In this document: positions 54,164 through 63,731 of the stretch, one piece after another
Layout: each line of letters begins with the position of its first letter
Numbering within the stretch: position 1 is the stretch's first letter
Assembly (NCBI GenBank): GCA_964408955.1
Contig: CAYPBK010000005.1
Span: 1 to 64,000, forward strand
Direction of reading: 5' to 3'
Length of the DNA: 64,000 nucleotides
From: JAAYKT01 sp964408955
GTDB taxonomy: Bacteria; Bacillota; Clostridia; Lutisporales; Lutisporaceae
Made by a program: the position numbers and the translations under genes
The notes under the pieces: generated by a model
Databases searched by the model: none
What the model was told of the DNA's origin: nothing
What the model saw: only the letters and a program-made list of their open reading frames with translations

Positions 54164-54538
54164 ATGTCAAAGGAAACAATGCTTGGGAAAAAGGTTTGGG
54201 CGGTTATAGGCGCCAATGAAAACACAGAAAAGTTTGGCAATAAAGTTTATAAAAGACTAAAAAGCAGAGGATATGAGGTTTATCCCGTAAACCCTAAGTA
54301 CAATACCATAGACGGGGAGGTTTGCTATGAGAATTTATCGGCTTTACCAAAAGTGCCCGAGGTAATAAATATGGTGGTTTCACCAAAAATCGGAAGAGTA
54401 TTTATTGAAGAAGCTATAAAGCTTGGTATTAATAATATTTGGTTTCAACCTGGCACTTTTGATAAGGAGATTTTTGAGATTATTAAAAATAGCGGCATAA
54501 AAGCTGTTCAGGGCTGTGTACTCGTATCCGTCCAATAA
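54164..54538 (+). CDS. CoA-binding protein (YccU-like)
   Basis: A 124-residue Rossmann-fold protein: VWAVIGANENTEKFGNKVYKRLKSRGYEVYPVNPKY, then MVVSPKIGRVFIEEAIKLGINNIWFQPGTFDKEI and the end GIKAVQGCVLVSVQ, the pattern of the CoA_binding_2 family. Its role is unknown; stand-alone members are widespread. The ATG at 54164 follows GGGAGGGAG at the right spacing. It may be the third gene of the ahcY operon. The 218 bases after it contain no recognised glycine riboswitch. Confidence 0.83.
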   Translation: MSKETMLGKKVWAVIGANENTEKFGNKVYKRLKSRGYEVYPVNPKYNTIDGEVCYENLSALPKVPEVINMVVSPKIGRVFIEEAIKLGINNIWFQPGTFDKEIFEIIKNSGIKAVQGCVLVSVQ

Positions 54539-54757
54539 TATATTTACAAAGACAATAAAACTTTGTGAACTTTAATACAATTCTTGAAATATATTAAAAT
54601 TTGAAATAGAATAAGCAATGATACTAATAAATATTTCATGTAATGGGAAGTATATGATTATTTAAAACTCGTTATTTATGCTAGTAAAGCATCAATCTAA
54701 GTTCGGGAGAAAACTTTTTTCAAAATTCTATATTTAAATAATAGGAGGGATTTATTC

Positions 54758-55861
54758 ATGGAAAACTTAAAAAAGACGCATCTGTTTCCCATATATGAAA
54801 AGTATGGTGCGAAAGTAGTAGATTATGCCGGCTGGGCAATGCCTGTTCAGTTTGAAGGTTTGATCGAAGAACATGAAGCGGTGCGGAATGCGGCAGGAAT
54901 ATTTGATGTTTCCCATATGGGTGAAGTTGAAGTAAAGGGTAAGGGCGCGGAAAAGTATTTGCAAAATTTACTTACTAACGATTTTGAAGCTGTAGAAGAC
55001 AATCAAATAATATATAGCTTTATGTGTTATCCTAACGGTGGAGTTGTTGATGATTTACTGGTTTATAAATATAACACAGAACGTTACTTATTGGTTGTTA
55101 ACGCTTCAAACAAAGAAAAAGATATCAATTGGATGAATGAGCATAAAGGAAGCTTTGATATTCAAATAGATGATATTTCCCATAAAGTATCAGAAATAGC
55201 TATTCAAGGACCATTATCCCAAGAAATTTTACAAAAGTTGACCAAAGAAGATCTATCAAAGCTAGCTCCGTTTTATTTAAAAGAAAATGTAGATATCCTT
55301 GGTTACAATTGTTTGTTGTCCCGAACGGGATATACGGGCGAAGACGGATTTGAGATCTATTTGGATAATGAAAATGTTGTAAAGGTTTGGGAAAAGCTGA
55401 TAGAAGAAGGAAAAGAATCAGGTCTTAAACCGGCTGGTTTAGGTGCAAGAGATACATTGCGTTTCGAAGCCTCAATGCCACTATACGGGAATGAAATTTC
55501 CCAAGATATAACGCCTATAGAAGCAGGTTTGGGTTTCTTTGTAAAACTTAATAAAAATGATTTTATAGGGAAAGAAGCTTTATCAAAACAAAAGGAAGAA
55601 GGTCCAAAAAGAAAGCTGGTAGCATTTGAAATGGTCGGAAACGGCATTCCCCGTCATGGTTATGATGTATTAAAAAATGGTGCAGTTATAGGCTTTGTTA
55701 CCACCGGTTATCATTCGCCGACTCTTAAGAAAAATATTGGGTTTGCATTGATAGATTCAGAGCATGGGGCTATGGATAATGTTCTAGAAATTCAAATAAG
55801 GAAAAAGAAAGCAGAAGCTAAAATAATTAGCAAAAAGTTTTTAGTAAAACATAATAAATAA
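54758..55861 (+). CDS. gcvT: Glycine cleavage system T protein (aminomethyltransferase)
   Basis: Transfers the methylene group from the H-protein to tetrahydrofolate and releases ammonia. The 367-residue protein has KTHLFPIYEKYGAKVVDYAGWAMPVQFEG, GIFDVSHMGEVEVKG, the folate-binding LSRTGYTGEDGFEIY and GARDTLRFEASMPLYGNE. It opens a gcvT-H-PA-PB operon with AGGAGG before the ATG. The L-protein gene is not in the window. Confidence 0.95.
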   Translation: MENLKKTHLFPIYEKYGAKVVDYAGWAMPVQFEGLIEEHEAVRNAAGIFDVSHMGEVEVKGKGAEKYLQNLLTNDFEAVEDNQIIYSFMCYPNGGVVDDLLVYKYNTERYLLVVNASNKEKDINWMNEHKGSFDIQIDDISHKVSEIAIQGPLSQEILQKLTKEDLSKLAPFYLKENVDILGYNCLLSRTGYTGEDGFEIYLDNENVVKVWEKLIEEGKESGLKPAGLGARDTLRFEASMPLYGNEISQDITPIEAGLGFFVKLNKNDFIGKEALSKQKEEGPKRKLVAFEMVGNGIPRHGYDVLKNGAVIGFVTTGYHSPTLKKNIGFALIDSEHGAMDNVLEIQIRKKKAEAKIISKKFLVKHNK

Positions 55862-55936
55862 TATGTCAGCAGGATTTCTATTTGGAGTAATAGAAGCTTA
55901 AAAGGTTAAAAATAAAGGATAATAAGGAGGATAAAA

Positions 55937-56320
55937 ATGAAAATTTTAGAAGGATTATATTATTCAAAAGATCATGAATGGGTAAAGGTGGAAGGCGAAA
56001 AGGCTTATGTCGGTATTACGGACTTTGCCCAACATGCACTTGGTGAAATAGTTTATGTAGAACTGCCGGAGTTGGATGAAGAATTTGAAATTGGCGAGGT
56101 ATTTAGTGTTATTGAGTCAGTAAAGGCAGCTTCTGATGTATTTTTACCTATATCCGGAAAGGTACTGGAGGTTAATGAAGAATTAGAAGAGTCACCTCAA
56201 TTAGTAAATGAAGATCCTTATGAAAATTGGATAGTTGCCATTCAATTATCTAATAAAGGGGATTTGGATGATTTAATGGATGAAGCCGGATATAGAGAGT
56301 TTTGTGAAAAGGAGGAATAA
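55937..56320 (+). CDS. gcvH: Glycine cleavage system H protein
   Basis: Lipoyl carrier protein of 127 residues that shuttles the aminomethyl group between P and T proteins. The lipoylation site is Lys63 in SVIESVKAASDVF, and YSKDHEWVKVEG near the start is typical. It ends two bases before the gcvPA start, with the gcvPA ribosome site (AAAAGGAGG) inside its last codons. Confidence 0.96.
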   Translation: MKILEGLYYSKDHEWVKVEGEKAYVGITDFAQHALGEIVYVELPELDEEFEIGEVFSVIESVKAASDVFLPISGKVLEVNEELEESPQLVNEDPYENWIVAIQLSNKGDLDDLMDEAGYREFCEKEE

Positions 56321-56321
56321 T

Positions 56322-57662
56322 ATGCATAGGTATATACCTAATACTGAGGCTGATTCCGCACAAATGCTTCAAAGCATAGGCAAGGAATCTATTGATGAAT
56401 TGTTTTCGGATATACCTAAGGATTTAATCTTTAATAGAAATTTAGATATTAACTGTGCCATGTCTGAAATAGAAATCCAAAAACACTTTAACGAATTAAA
56501 TAAAAAGAATAAAAGCACTGATGATTTGACATGTTTCCTAGGCGCCGGTGCATATGATCATTACATACCGGCAATAATCAGGCATTTGGCAAAGCGGTCG
56601 GAATTCTACACTGCTTATACTCCTTATCAGCCTGAGATAAGCCAAGGAACCTTGCAAGCGATATTCGAATACCAAACGATGATTTGTAATTTAACGAATA
56701 TGGATGTAAGCAACGCTTCAATGTATGACGGTGCAACTGCTTGTACTGAAGCAGTGATAATGGCCACAGAGAATACAAGAAGAAACAGTGTTTTAATTTC
56801 AAAATCCGTATCTCCTGAAGTAAGAAAAGTTGTAAAAACCTATATGGGCTACAGAAAAATTAACGTAATAGAAGTTGACACGGCAGAGGGAGAGACTGAT
56901 ATTGAAAAGCTAAAGAATCATTTAAGTAAAGATATCGCAGCTGTGATTGTGCAAAACCCGAATTTTTTTGGCATCATAGAAGAGCTTGAGGAAATAGAAA
57001 AATTAACCCATGATAATAAATCATTATTAATTAGCTATGTAGATCCCATTTCATTGGGATTGATAAAAACTCCCGGAGAGCTTGGGGTTGACATAGCTGT
57101 TGGCGATGCGCAGCCATTTGGAAACGGCTTGAATTATGGCGGTCCATATTTAGGGTTTTTGGCAGCCAGCGCAAAATTAGTTAGGAAAATGCCGGGAAGA
57201 ATAGTAGGGGAATCTGTTGATGTTGACGGCAAAAGGGCGTTTGTACTGACATTGCAGGCGAGAGAACAACATATTAGGAGGTATAAAGCAACTTCAAATA
57301 TCTGTTCAAATCAAGGCTTAAATGCACTTATAGCGTCAATCTATATGACAACAATGGGTAAAAAGGGTATTAAAGAGGTAGCTATGCAAAGTGCACAAAA
57401 AGCACATTATGCCATGAAAAGGATAATAGACGGCGGTAAATATAAGCTGTTGTTTAAAAAGCCATTCTTCAAGGAATTTGCTTTAAGCGGGAGCACAGAA
57501 GTAGATTTATTGAACAAGGAATTGTTAAAGCATAATATACTGGGTGGATATAACCTGAGCAAAGACTATGACTATATAGCAAACGGTTTTCTTATTTGTG
57601 TAACAGAAAAGAGAACCAAAGAAGAAATTGATAAGCTTGCTTCTGTATTGGAGGTGCTATGA
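56322..57662 (+). CDS. gcvPA: Glycine dehydrogenase (decarboxylating) subunit 1
   Basis: The N-terminal half of a split P protein, 446 residues, which forms the heterotetramer with GcvPB. Family features are HRYIPNTEADSAQMLQSIGKESIDELF, CFLGAGAYDHYIPAIIRHL, TPYQPEISQGTLQAIFEYQTMIC and SMYDGATACTEA. The ATG at 56322 was chosen for its AAAAGGAGG; an upstream reading would lie in gcvH. Its stop overlaps the gcvPB start. Confidence 0.95.
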   Translation: MHRYIPNTEADSAQMLQSIGKESIDELFSDIPKDLIFNRNLDINCAMSEIEIQKHFNELNKKNKSTDDLTCFLGAGAYDHYIPAIIRHLAKRSEFYTAYTPYQPEISQGTLQAIFEYQTMICNLTNMDVSNASMYDGATACTEAVIMATENTRRNSVLISKSVSPEVRKVVKTYMGYRKINVIEVDTAEGETDIEKLKNHLSKDIAAVIVQNPNFFGIIEELEEIEKLTHDNKSLLISYVDPISLGLIKTPGELGVDIAVGDAQPFGNGLNYGGPYLGFLAASAKLVRKMPGRIVGESVDVDGKRAFVLTLQAREQHIRRYKATSNICSNQGLNALIASIYMTTMGKKGIKEVAMQSAQKAHYAMKRIIDGGKYKLLFKKPFFKEFALSGSTEVDLLNKELLKHNILGGYNLSKDYDYIANGFLICVTEKRTKEEIDKLASVLEVL

Positions 57663-59122
57663 TGAAAGAGTATAACAAATTGATATTCGAAATATCAAAG
57701 GAAGGCAGGGCGGCGTATAGTTTGCCAAAATGCGATATAGAAGAAACTTCTATTACAGATTTAATACCGGAAAGATTGTTATCCAAAAAAGAAATTGATT
57801 TACCTGAAGTCAGTGAAGTTGATGTAATCAGACATTATACGCTTTTGTCAAACAAGAATTATGGAGTTGATACAGGCTTCTATCCTTTAGGCTCCTGTAC
57901 CATGAAATATAACCCAAAGATAAACGAAGATATGTCAGAGCTAAGCAAGTTGTCTAATATTCACCCGTATCAATCGGAGGACACGGTTCAAGGCGCATTG
58001 CAGTTAATGTATGAATTGGATTGTATGCTTTCTGAAATTTCAGGTATGGAGAAGATGACTTTGCAGCCTGCAGCCGGAGCTCATGGCGAATTAACAGGGC
58101 TGATGATAATCAAAGCTTATCATGATAAAAGGAAAGACTATAAAAGAACAAAAATAATAGTTCCCGATTCTGCCCATGGTACTAACCCCGCCTCTGCGGC
58201 TGTAGCAGGGTTTGACATCATTGAGGTTAAATCTGATGATAATGGCGCTGTGGATTTGGAAAGCTTAAAAGCGGTTTTAGATGATGAAATAGCAGGACTT
58301 ATGTTAACGAATCCAAGTACTTTAGGTTTGTTTGAATCAAATATTAAAATTATAGCTGATTTGGTTCATAAGGCCGGGGGGCTTCTATATTATGATGGGG
58401 CGAATATGAATGCTATCATGGGGATTTCCAGACCCGGGGAAATGGGGTTTGATGTCATCCATTATAATCTTCATAAAACATTTTCAACTCCTCATGGAGG
58501 AGGAGGGCCGGGAAGCGGTCCTGTGGGAGTAAAAAAAGAACTTGTTGAATTTCTCCCTGTTCCTGTAGTGGGGAAAGAAGGGGATAATTACTTTTTGGAT
58601 TATGACAGACCTTATTCCATAGGCAAAGTCAAGAGCTTTTACGGTCATTTCAATGTGATGGTAAAAGCATACGCATATATTTTGGCTATGGGGGCAGAAG
58701 GCTTAAAAAAAGCTAGTCAAATGTCTGTTTTGAATGCTAATTATATGATGAATAGATTAAAAGAACACTATAATCTACCCTATGAGCAGATATGTATGCA
58801 TGAATTTGTACTTGGTGGCTTGAAGGATAACGTAAATGATATTGCCACGCTGGATGTAGCTAAGAGGCTGCTGGATTATGGATATCATCCTCCTACTGTT
58901 TATTTCCCTCTAATAGTTGATAATGCAATAATGGTTGAACCAACAGAAACAGAGAGCATAGAAACATTAGACGGGTTTATAGAAACAATGAAAAAAATAG
59001 CTGAGGAGGCAAAGGAGAATCCGGACCTATTAAAAAGCGCACCTCACAATACACCCGTTAGAAGAATAGACGAAGTGGCAGCCGCCAGAAATCTAGTATT
59101 AAAATGGAAAAAAGACAGATAA
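57662..59122 (+). CDS. gcvPB: Glycine dehydrogenase (decarboxylating) subunit 2
   Basis: The PLP-carrying half of the split P protein, 486 residues. The PLP lysine is in HYNLHKTFSTPHGGGGPGSGP; FYPLGSCTMKYNPKINED and DSAHGTNPASAAVAGF are family signatures. Two ATGs are adjacent (57659, 57662); the second is six bases from GGAGG and was preferred. The operon ends at the terminator at 59147. Confidence 0.95.
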   Translation: MKEYNKLIFEISKEGRAAYSLPKCDIEETSITDLIPERLLSKKEIDLPEVSEVDVIRHYTLLSNKNYGVDTGFYPLGSCTMKYNPKINEDMSELSKLSNIHPYQSEDTVQGALQLMYELDCMLSEISGMEKMTLQPAAGAHGELTGLMIIKAYHDKRKDYKRTKIIVPDSAHGTNPASAAVAGFDIIEVKSDDNGAVDLESLKAVLDDEIAGLMLTNPSTLGLFESNIKIIADLVHKAGGLLYYDGANMNAIMGISRPGEMGFDVIHYNLHKTFSTPHGGGGPGSGPVGVKKELVEFLPVPVVGKEGDNYFLDYDRPYSIGKVKSFYGHFNVMVKAYAYILAMGAEGLKKASQMSVLNANYMMNRLKEHYNLPYEQICMHEFVLGGLKDNVNDIATLDVAKRLLDYGYHPPTVYFPLIVDNAIMVEPTETESIETLDGFIETMKKIAEEAKENPDLLKSAPHNTPVRRIDEVAAARNLVLKWKKDR

Positions 59123-59146
59123 AAATTTAATTATTGGAACAGGCAT

Positions 59147-59186
59147 AAAAGCAGAGTAGAAAACTTTGAATCCTACTCTGCTTTTT
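59147..59186 (+). terminator. Intrinsic terminator of the glycine cleavage operon
   Basis: GCAGAGTAG (59151-59159) pairs with CTACTCTGC (59173-59181), flanked by AAAA and a five-T run. Confidence 0.88.
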
Positions 59187-59251
59187 AAATTATAGCTTGC
59201 GCATTGTATAGCTTTACCACTCTTAATTATTTATTTTTCTAATATAATAGT

Positions 59252-59280
59252 TTTTGCGAAAATTATCATTGTGCTATAAT
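59252..59280 (+). promoter_or_regulatory. Promoter of the patatin-like gene
   Basis: TTTTGC (59252-59257), 17-base spacer, TATAAT (59275-59280). Confidence 0.45.
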
Positions 59281-59420
59281 AATTACCTTTAAATCTATAA
59301 TTTATTAATTTATTAAAAGCGACTTAAATAAAATTTAATTATAAGGTAGAATTAAATTATAAAAGTATTTTTGTTGATACAAGCAACACAAACAAGATTA
59401 ATTTGTGGGAGGTAATAGGT

Positions 59421-60746
59421 TTGAAAGGGTATGGTCTTGTTTTGGGAGGCGGAGGCTCCAAAGGCTCTTATGAAGTTGGAGTTTGGAAAGCTCTTCGTGA
59501 GCTAGATATTCCCATAATAGCTGTTGCAGGAACATCAGTAGGAGCATTAAACGGTGCAATGGTTGTTCAAGGAGATTATAATAAGGCTTATGATTTATGG
59601 GCGGGTATAACCTTTGATAAAGTTTTTAAAATTGATAAAGATATACCATTGCCTGACAGTGGGGATAAGTTTGACGAGATAGCAGCACTTATAAAAATTG
59701 CCATACATAATAAAGGTTTGGATATAACGCCGTTAAGGAAGCTTTTGATAGAAAATATAGATGAAGAAAAAATAAGGGAATCTGAAATTGAGTTTGGTTT
59801 TGTAACTATTTCAATTACAGACAAAAAACCTATAATAGTTTTTAAAGAAAATGTGCCAAAAGGAAGGATGGTTGATTATCTGCTTGCAAGTGCAGCTTTG
59901 CCGGTTTTCCAGCCTTTGACTATTGATGGAGTGAGATTTTTGGATGGAGCCTTCTACGATAATTTGCCCATATCTATTTTAATAGAAAAGCTGTTTTATA
60001 ATATTATTTCAGTGGATGTATCAGGATTGGGGCGGGTAAAAAGGATTAAAGAAAAGGATTTAAATATTATACAGATAAAGAATTCAGAGGACCTTGGTTA
60101 TGATCTGGATTTTAATCCTGAATTTATAAAAAGAAATATAGAGCTTGGATATTATGACACAATGAAAGCATTCAATCGATATAAAGGGAAAAACTATTAT
60201 CTGTCAAATACTAAATTCGACTTGGAATTTGATTTGGCACAAATAAAACTTATTTATGATTACCTGGGTATAGATCGTGCCAAGAAAACAAATCCACAAA
60301 ATAAATATATAATATATAAACTAATAAGAACTATTAAAAAGCATTCCGCAAGCAGGAATATTAAAAAATATTCAGATATTATTATTTCCGCCGCAGAAAT
60401 AACCGCAGAGATTATGGAAATTGACCGCCTTAGGGATTATACTTTAGAAGAACTCATAGGCATAATTATAGAAAGCTATAAATCTAAAAAAAATGAAGCT
60501 GAATTTTTAGATTTTACGGCTTATGTATACGAGAACATAATAGCAGTAGATGCAGGAAGCATCAATGAAAAGATAAAAAAAGCTGTATTTGAAAGCAAAT
60601 TTGCTGCAATTTATAATATTGATATTAAGGATTTAACTGAGAGAACAATCCTATTTAGAAGGTTTTTAGCCCTCACTTTTCCTAAACTATGTATAGCAAA
60701 TATTTTTTTGGCACTGGTAAACTTACAATATGATTTTGATTCATAA
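59421..60746 (+). CDS. Patatin-like phospholipase (acyl hydrolase)
   Basis: A 441-residue protein with a Ser-Asp catalytic dyad: oxyanion-hole loop LVLGGGGSKGSYEVGVW at the start, nucleophile elbow GTSVGALNG and the aspartate in DGAFYDNLP (the usual DG[GA]). After about residue 280 comes a long helical region of unknown role, longer than in minimal patatins. No signal peptide is seen, so it would act inside the cell on membrane lipids. The TTG start at 59421 follows GGGAGG. It ends with its own terminator. Confidence 0.88.
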   Translation: MKGYGLVLGGGGSKGSYEVGVWKALRELDIPIIAVAGTSVGALNGAMVVQGDYNKAYDLWAGITFDKVFKIDKDIPLPDSGDKFDEIAALIKIAIHNKGLDITPLRKLLIENIDEEKIRESEIEFGFVTISITDKKPIIVFKENVPKGRMVDYLLASAALPVFQPLTIDGVRFLDGAFYDNLPISILIEKLFYNIISVDVSGLGRVKRIKEKDLNIIQIKNSEDLGYDLDFNPEFIKRNIELGYYDTMKAFNRYKGKNYYLSNTKFDLEFDLAQIKLIYDYLGIDRAKKTNPQNKYIIYKLIRTIKKHSASRNIKKYSDIIISAAEITAEIMEIDRLRDYTLEELIGIIIESYKSKKNEAEFLDFTAYVYENIIAVDAGSINEKIKKAVFESKFAAIYNIDIKDLTERTILFRRFLALTFPKLCIANIFLALVNLQYDFDS

Positions 60747-60769
60747 TATATGAATTAAATAAGCAAACT

Positions 60770-60791
60770 AAAAGATAAGCTTTTATCTTTT
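60770..60791 (+). terminator. Intrinsic terminator after the patatin-like gene
   Basis: AAAAGATAA pairs with TTATCTTTT around a four-base loop; a T-rich tract follows. Confidence 0.65.
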
Positions 60792-60898
60792 TATGTTTGA
60801 TTTTTTTTGTAGAAAGATAGAAAATATTGTGATAGAATGAAAATAGTGTTTTTGAAAACAGCCATGGTTTAAAAAAAATTTTATACATGGGGGAATAT

Positions 60899-62578
60899 AT
60901 GCGAGAGCTAATTTTTGGACTCATAGGCGGCACAGCTTTGTTGATGTATGGCGTAGATATGATGGGAGAAGGTTTAGAAAAAGCATCCGGGGAAATGATG
61001 CGAAAGATGTTGTCTGTACTTACAGATAAAATATGGGGTGCTTTTTTAGTAGGTGCTTTTCTAACTGCTCTAGTGCAAAGTAGTACAGCTATTACAGTCT
61101 TAACAGTAGGCTTTGTTAATGCAGGTCTCATGAAATTGCCGCAAGCAATAGGAATAATTTACGGTGCAAACATCGGAACGACAATTACAGCACAATTAAT
61201 GGCATTTAGTTTTAGTTTTAAACTAACGGAAATTGCTTTACCAATTCTAGGAATAGGATTTAGTATTAACCATTTTGCGAAGAATAAGACACTGCAAAGT
61301 ATAGGCGATGCTTTAATGGGCTTTGGTATTATGTTTCTCGGCCTTAAAATTCTTAACGAAGGGATACCTTTTATGAAGGAGGATCCTACACTTAGATTTT
61401 TCTTTGAAAACTATGCATCAATTCCTATCATCGGTATATTATTGGGTATTGTCGCAACTGCATTAGTACATAGTAGCGCCGCTACAGTTGGTTTAGTAAT
61501 AATATTAGGACAAGCAGGACTCATTGATCTTAAAGCAGCAATTTGTATAATGCTGGGTGATAATATAGGAACTTGCGTAACTGCTCAATTTGCAAGTTTG
61601 ACAGGAACTATAAATGCAAGAAGAACAGCATGGGCACATACAATATTTAATAGTGTAGGTGTTTTATTAGTAGCTTTGATTTTGCCTTATTTTGTCCAGA
61701 TAATAGAAACAGTCACATTCTTTTTACAGCCTAATGGGGGGATAAGTTCTCAAATAGCTAATTCACATACTTTCTTTAATCTATTTACAGCTTTGGCATT
61801 CCTTCCGATTACAAAGCATTATGTTAAATTCCTCGAAACTGTAATAAAAAGCAAAGGTTTAGATCATGAAACTCATACAATATATCTGGATAAACTTTTA
61901 CTGGACTCACCCTCTGCTGCATTTCAGGCTTCTATATCAGAAATAATTAGAGGAGCCGAGATAGGGAGATATATGGTTTTTAATGCCATGGAAGTATTTT
62001 TTGATAATAATGTTAAAAAATTAGATTTAATATATAAAGATGAAGATACTCTTAATCTGCTTCAAAAGGATATAACAATGTATATCGTAGAAATATCAAA
62101 ACAACCTTTATCTGATGCGGGCTCTATAATGGTACCGGCTATGATAAACAGCATAAATAATATTGAGCGGATAGGTGACCATACTATTGATTTAACTAAA
62201 ATAATTAAAAGCAAAATTGACAAAAACTTGATTTTTTCTGAAGCTGCAATGGACGAAATAAAACATTTAAAAGAAATGGTGTTATGGATGTATGATAACA
62301 CAATAGTTACTTTAAAGGAAAATAAAACTGAGCTTATACAATCCACCTCAGAATTAGAGGATAAAGTTGATGAAATGTGCAAGCAGTTAGAAAAATCTCA
62401 TATCAAAAGACTTGAAGAAGGCAAATGCTATATAGAGTCAGGGGTTGTTTTCCTTGATATCGTAAGTCATTTTGAAAGGATTGCAGATCATATAAATAAA
62501 GTAAGCTTACTTTCTAAGGATGAACTGCAAGGCGTTTTGAGAATAAGCGATAAGCATCCGTCTAATTTGGATGACTAA
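60899..62578 (+). CDS. Na/Pi cotransporter family protein with PhoU-like domain
   Basis: A 559-residue NptA/PNaS-type transporter. Two inverted Na_Pi_cotrans repeats carry the QSSTA motifs (VQSSTAITVLTVGFVNAG and VHSSAATVGLVIILGQAG), together with GANIGTTITAQ and GDNIGTCVTAQ. The last 200 residues form a helical PhoU-like domain (NNIERIGDHTIDLTK, VSHFERIADHINKVS). It probably imports phosphate with sodium, or acts as a regulator. The second ATG (60899) is five bases from GGGGG and was preferred over the one at 60887. Confidence 0.88.
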   Translation: MRELIFGLIGGTALLMYGVDMMGEGLEKASGEMMRKMLSVLTDKIWGAFLVGAFLTALVQSSTAITVLTVGFVNAGLMKLPQAIGIIYGANIGTTITAQLMAFSFSFKLTEIALPILGIGFSINHFAKNKTLQSIGDALMGFGIMFLGLKILNEGIPFMKEDPTLRFFFENYASIPIIGILLGIVATALVHSSAATVGLVIILGQAGLIDLKAAICIMLGDNIGTCVTAQFASLTGTINARRTAWAHTIFNSVGVLLVALILPYFVQIIETVTFFLQPNGGISSQIANSHTFFNLFTALAFLPITKHYVKFLETVIKSKGLDHETHTIYLDKLLLDSPSAAFQASISEIIRGAEIGRYMVFNAMEVFFDNNVKKLDLIYKDEDTLNLLQKDITMYIVEISKQPLSDAGSIMVPAMINSINNIERIGDHTIDLTKIIKSKIDKNLIFSEAAMDEIKHLKEMVLWMYDNTIVTLKENKTELIQSTSELEDKVDEMCKQLEKSHIKRLEEGKCYIESGVVFLDIVSHFERIADHINKVSLLSKDELQGVLRISDKHPSNLDD

Positions 62579-62605
62579 AAAATTTTAGGAGTATTAATAA
62601 TATAA

Positions 62606-63352
62606 ATGTGGGGTAGGTACTTTAGTGTATATTATTCAGGTGAAGACTTTACAATGTTTTCAAAACCTCATTTAGTTTCACTTTTCATTATTCTTATAGT
62701 CGCTATTTTGTCTTATACTTTTTCACAAAGGGTTAAATTGTGGAAGAATGAAAAGCTGCTCAGATATGCTTTGTCTTTTTCCTTAATAGCTACAGAGCTT
62801 TCTTTTCAAGTATGGTGTTTAATTAAAAATATTTGGACACCGGAGTATAATTTGCCGTTTCATTTATGTTCGGCGTCGACTATATTATGTGCAATAATGC
62901 TCTTTAAAAATAACTATAAGGTATATAAGCTGACGTATTTCTGGGGACTTTTCGGAGCAATGCAAGCATTGATAACACCGGATTTAAGTGGATATAACTA
63001 TCCTCATTACGTTTTTTTTAAATTTTTTATTCTACATGGACTCATAATTATATCAGTGCTATATGTAACCTTCATCAATGACTTTAAACTCAGTTTTAAT
63101 GATGTATTAAATGCGTTTTATATTACTAATCTTTTTGCTATTTTTGTAATCCCTGTAAATGTTTTGACTAAAGGCAACTATTTATTTCTGTGTAGAAAAC
63201 CTGAGGTGGCAACAATACTAAATTTTTTTGATTCATGGCCGTGGTATATAATATTTTTAGAAATAATAGTTTTTTTAGCATATTTTATTCTCTATTTGCC
63301 ATTTATAATTAATAAAAGGATTGTTAATGTTATTGACAAAGAGTACGAATAA
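62606..63352 (+). CDS. YwaF/TIGR02206-family integral membrane protein
   Basis: A 248-residue membrane protein with about seven hydrophobic segments. The pattern FTMFSKPHLVSLFIILIVAIL, LPFHLCSASTILCAIML, YFWGLFGAMQALITPDLSGYNYPHYVFFKFFILHG and PWPWYIIFLE-like end (SWPWYIIFLEIIVFLAYFILYLPF) matches the TIGR02206 family of unknown function. It is 27 bases after the Na/Pi transporter and probably co-transcribed. The 3' end contains the -35 box of the trpS promoter. Confidence 0.82.
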   Translation: MWGRYFSVYYSGEDFTMFSKPHLVSLFIILIVAILSYTFSQRVKLWKNEKLLRYALSFSLIATELSFQVWCLIKNIWTPEYNLPFHLCSASTILCAIMLFKNNYKVYKLTYFWGLFGAMQALITPDLSGYNYPHYVFFKFFILHGLIIISVLYVTFINDFKLSFNDVLNAFYITNLFAIFVIPVNVLTKGNYLFLCRKPEVATILNFFDSWPWYIIFLEIIVFLAYFILYLPFIINKRIVNVIDKEYE

Positions 63353-63361
63353 TCATATTAT
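63333..63361 (+). promoter_or_regulatory. Promoter of the trpS T-box transcript
   Basis: Consensus TTGACA (63333-63338), a 17-base spacer and TATTAT (63356-63361). The -35 box lies inside the last codons of the YwaF-like gene. Confidence 0.75.
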
Positions 63362-63374
63362 GATAATAATTAAA

Positions 63375-63640
63375 TAACGAGACTTGATGATGGGAAGCAA
63401 GTAGGTGCAAGTACAGATTCAAAGAGAACTGCTGGTGCTGTGAATGCAGTAATTATGATTGCGCTGAATGGATCCTTAAAAGTTATAGTGAATTAATAGT
63501 AGCTATTAACGTTTGCTTTACGTTATAAAAGCAGGGTATTAGTTAGTTAAGCTCTAGTATCTTTAATAAGGAAAAGCATTTGCTTTTTAAACATAGGTGG
63601 CACCGCGAATATCGCCCTATAGAATATTTCTATAGGGTTT
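63375..63640 (+). promoter_or_regulatory. trpS: Tryptophan T-box riboswitch leader of trpS
   Basis: The T-box core AGGTGGCACCGCGA is at 63595-63608, and a terminator stem CCCTATAGAA (63615-63624) / TTCTATAGGG (63628-63637) with a three-base loop follows it, ending in TTTAATTT. In the 3' side of the Stem I internal loop, GAATGGATCC at 63466-63475 presents TGG (63469-63471) as the specifier codon, matching the tryptophan enzyme downstream. Uncharged tRNA(Trp) should stabilise the antiterminator and switch trpS on. Confidence 0.92.
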
Positions 63641-63731
63641 AATTTATTTATTAGGTTTTGATAGTTAATGCTAACTTTATAAAAGTGAAGAATAGATGTT
63701 TTTTAAAACAAAAATATGGAGGTGTGTTAAT

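Noticed and set aside
54601..54635. AATAAGCAATGATACTAATAAA resembling the repeat tail
   Set aside because: Only part of the tail matches and none of the GCAATC-TATCAAATAT core, so chance in AT-rich DNA is more likely.
54539..54757. Possible glycine riboswitch before gcvT
   Set aside because: The gap lacks the conserved glycine-aptamer core sequences and has no clear expression-platform hairpin.
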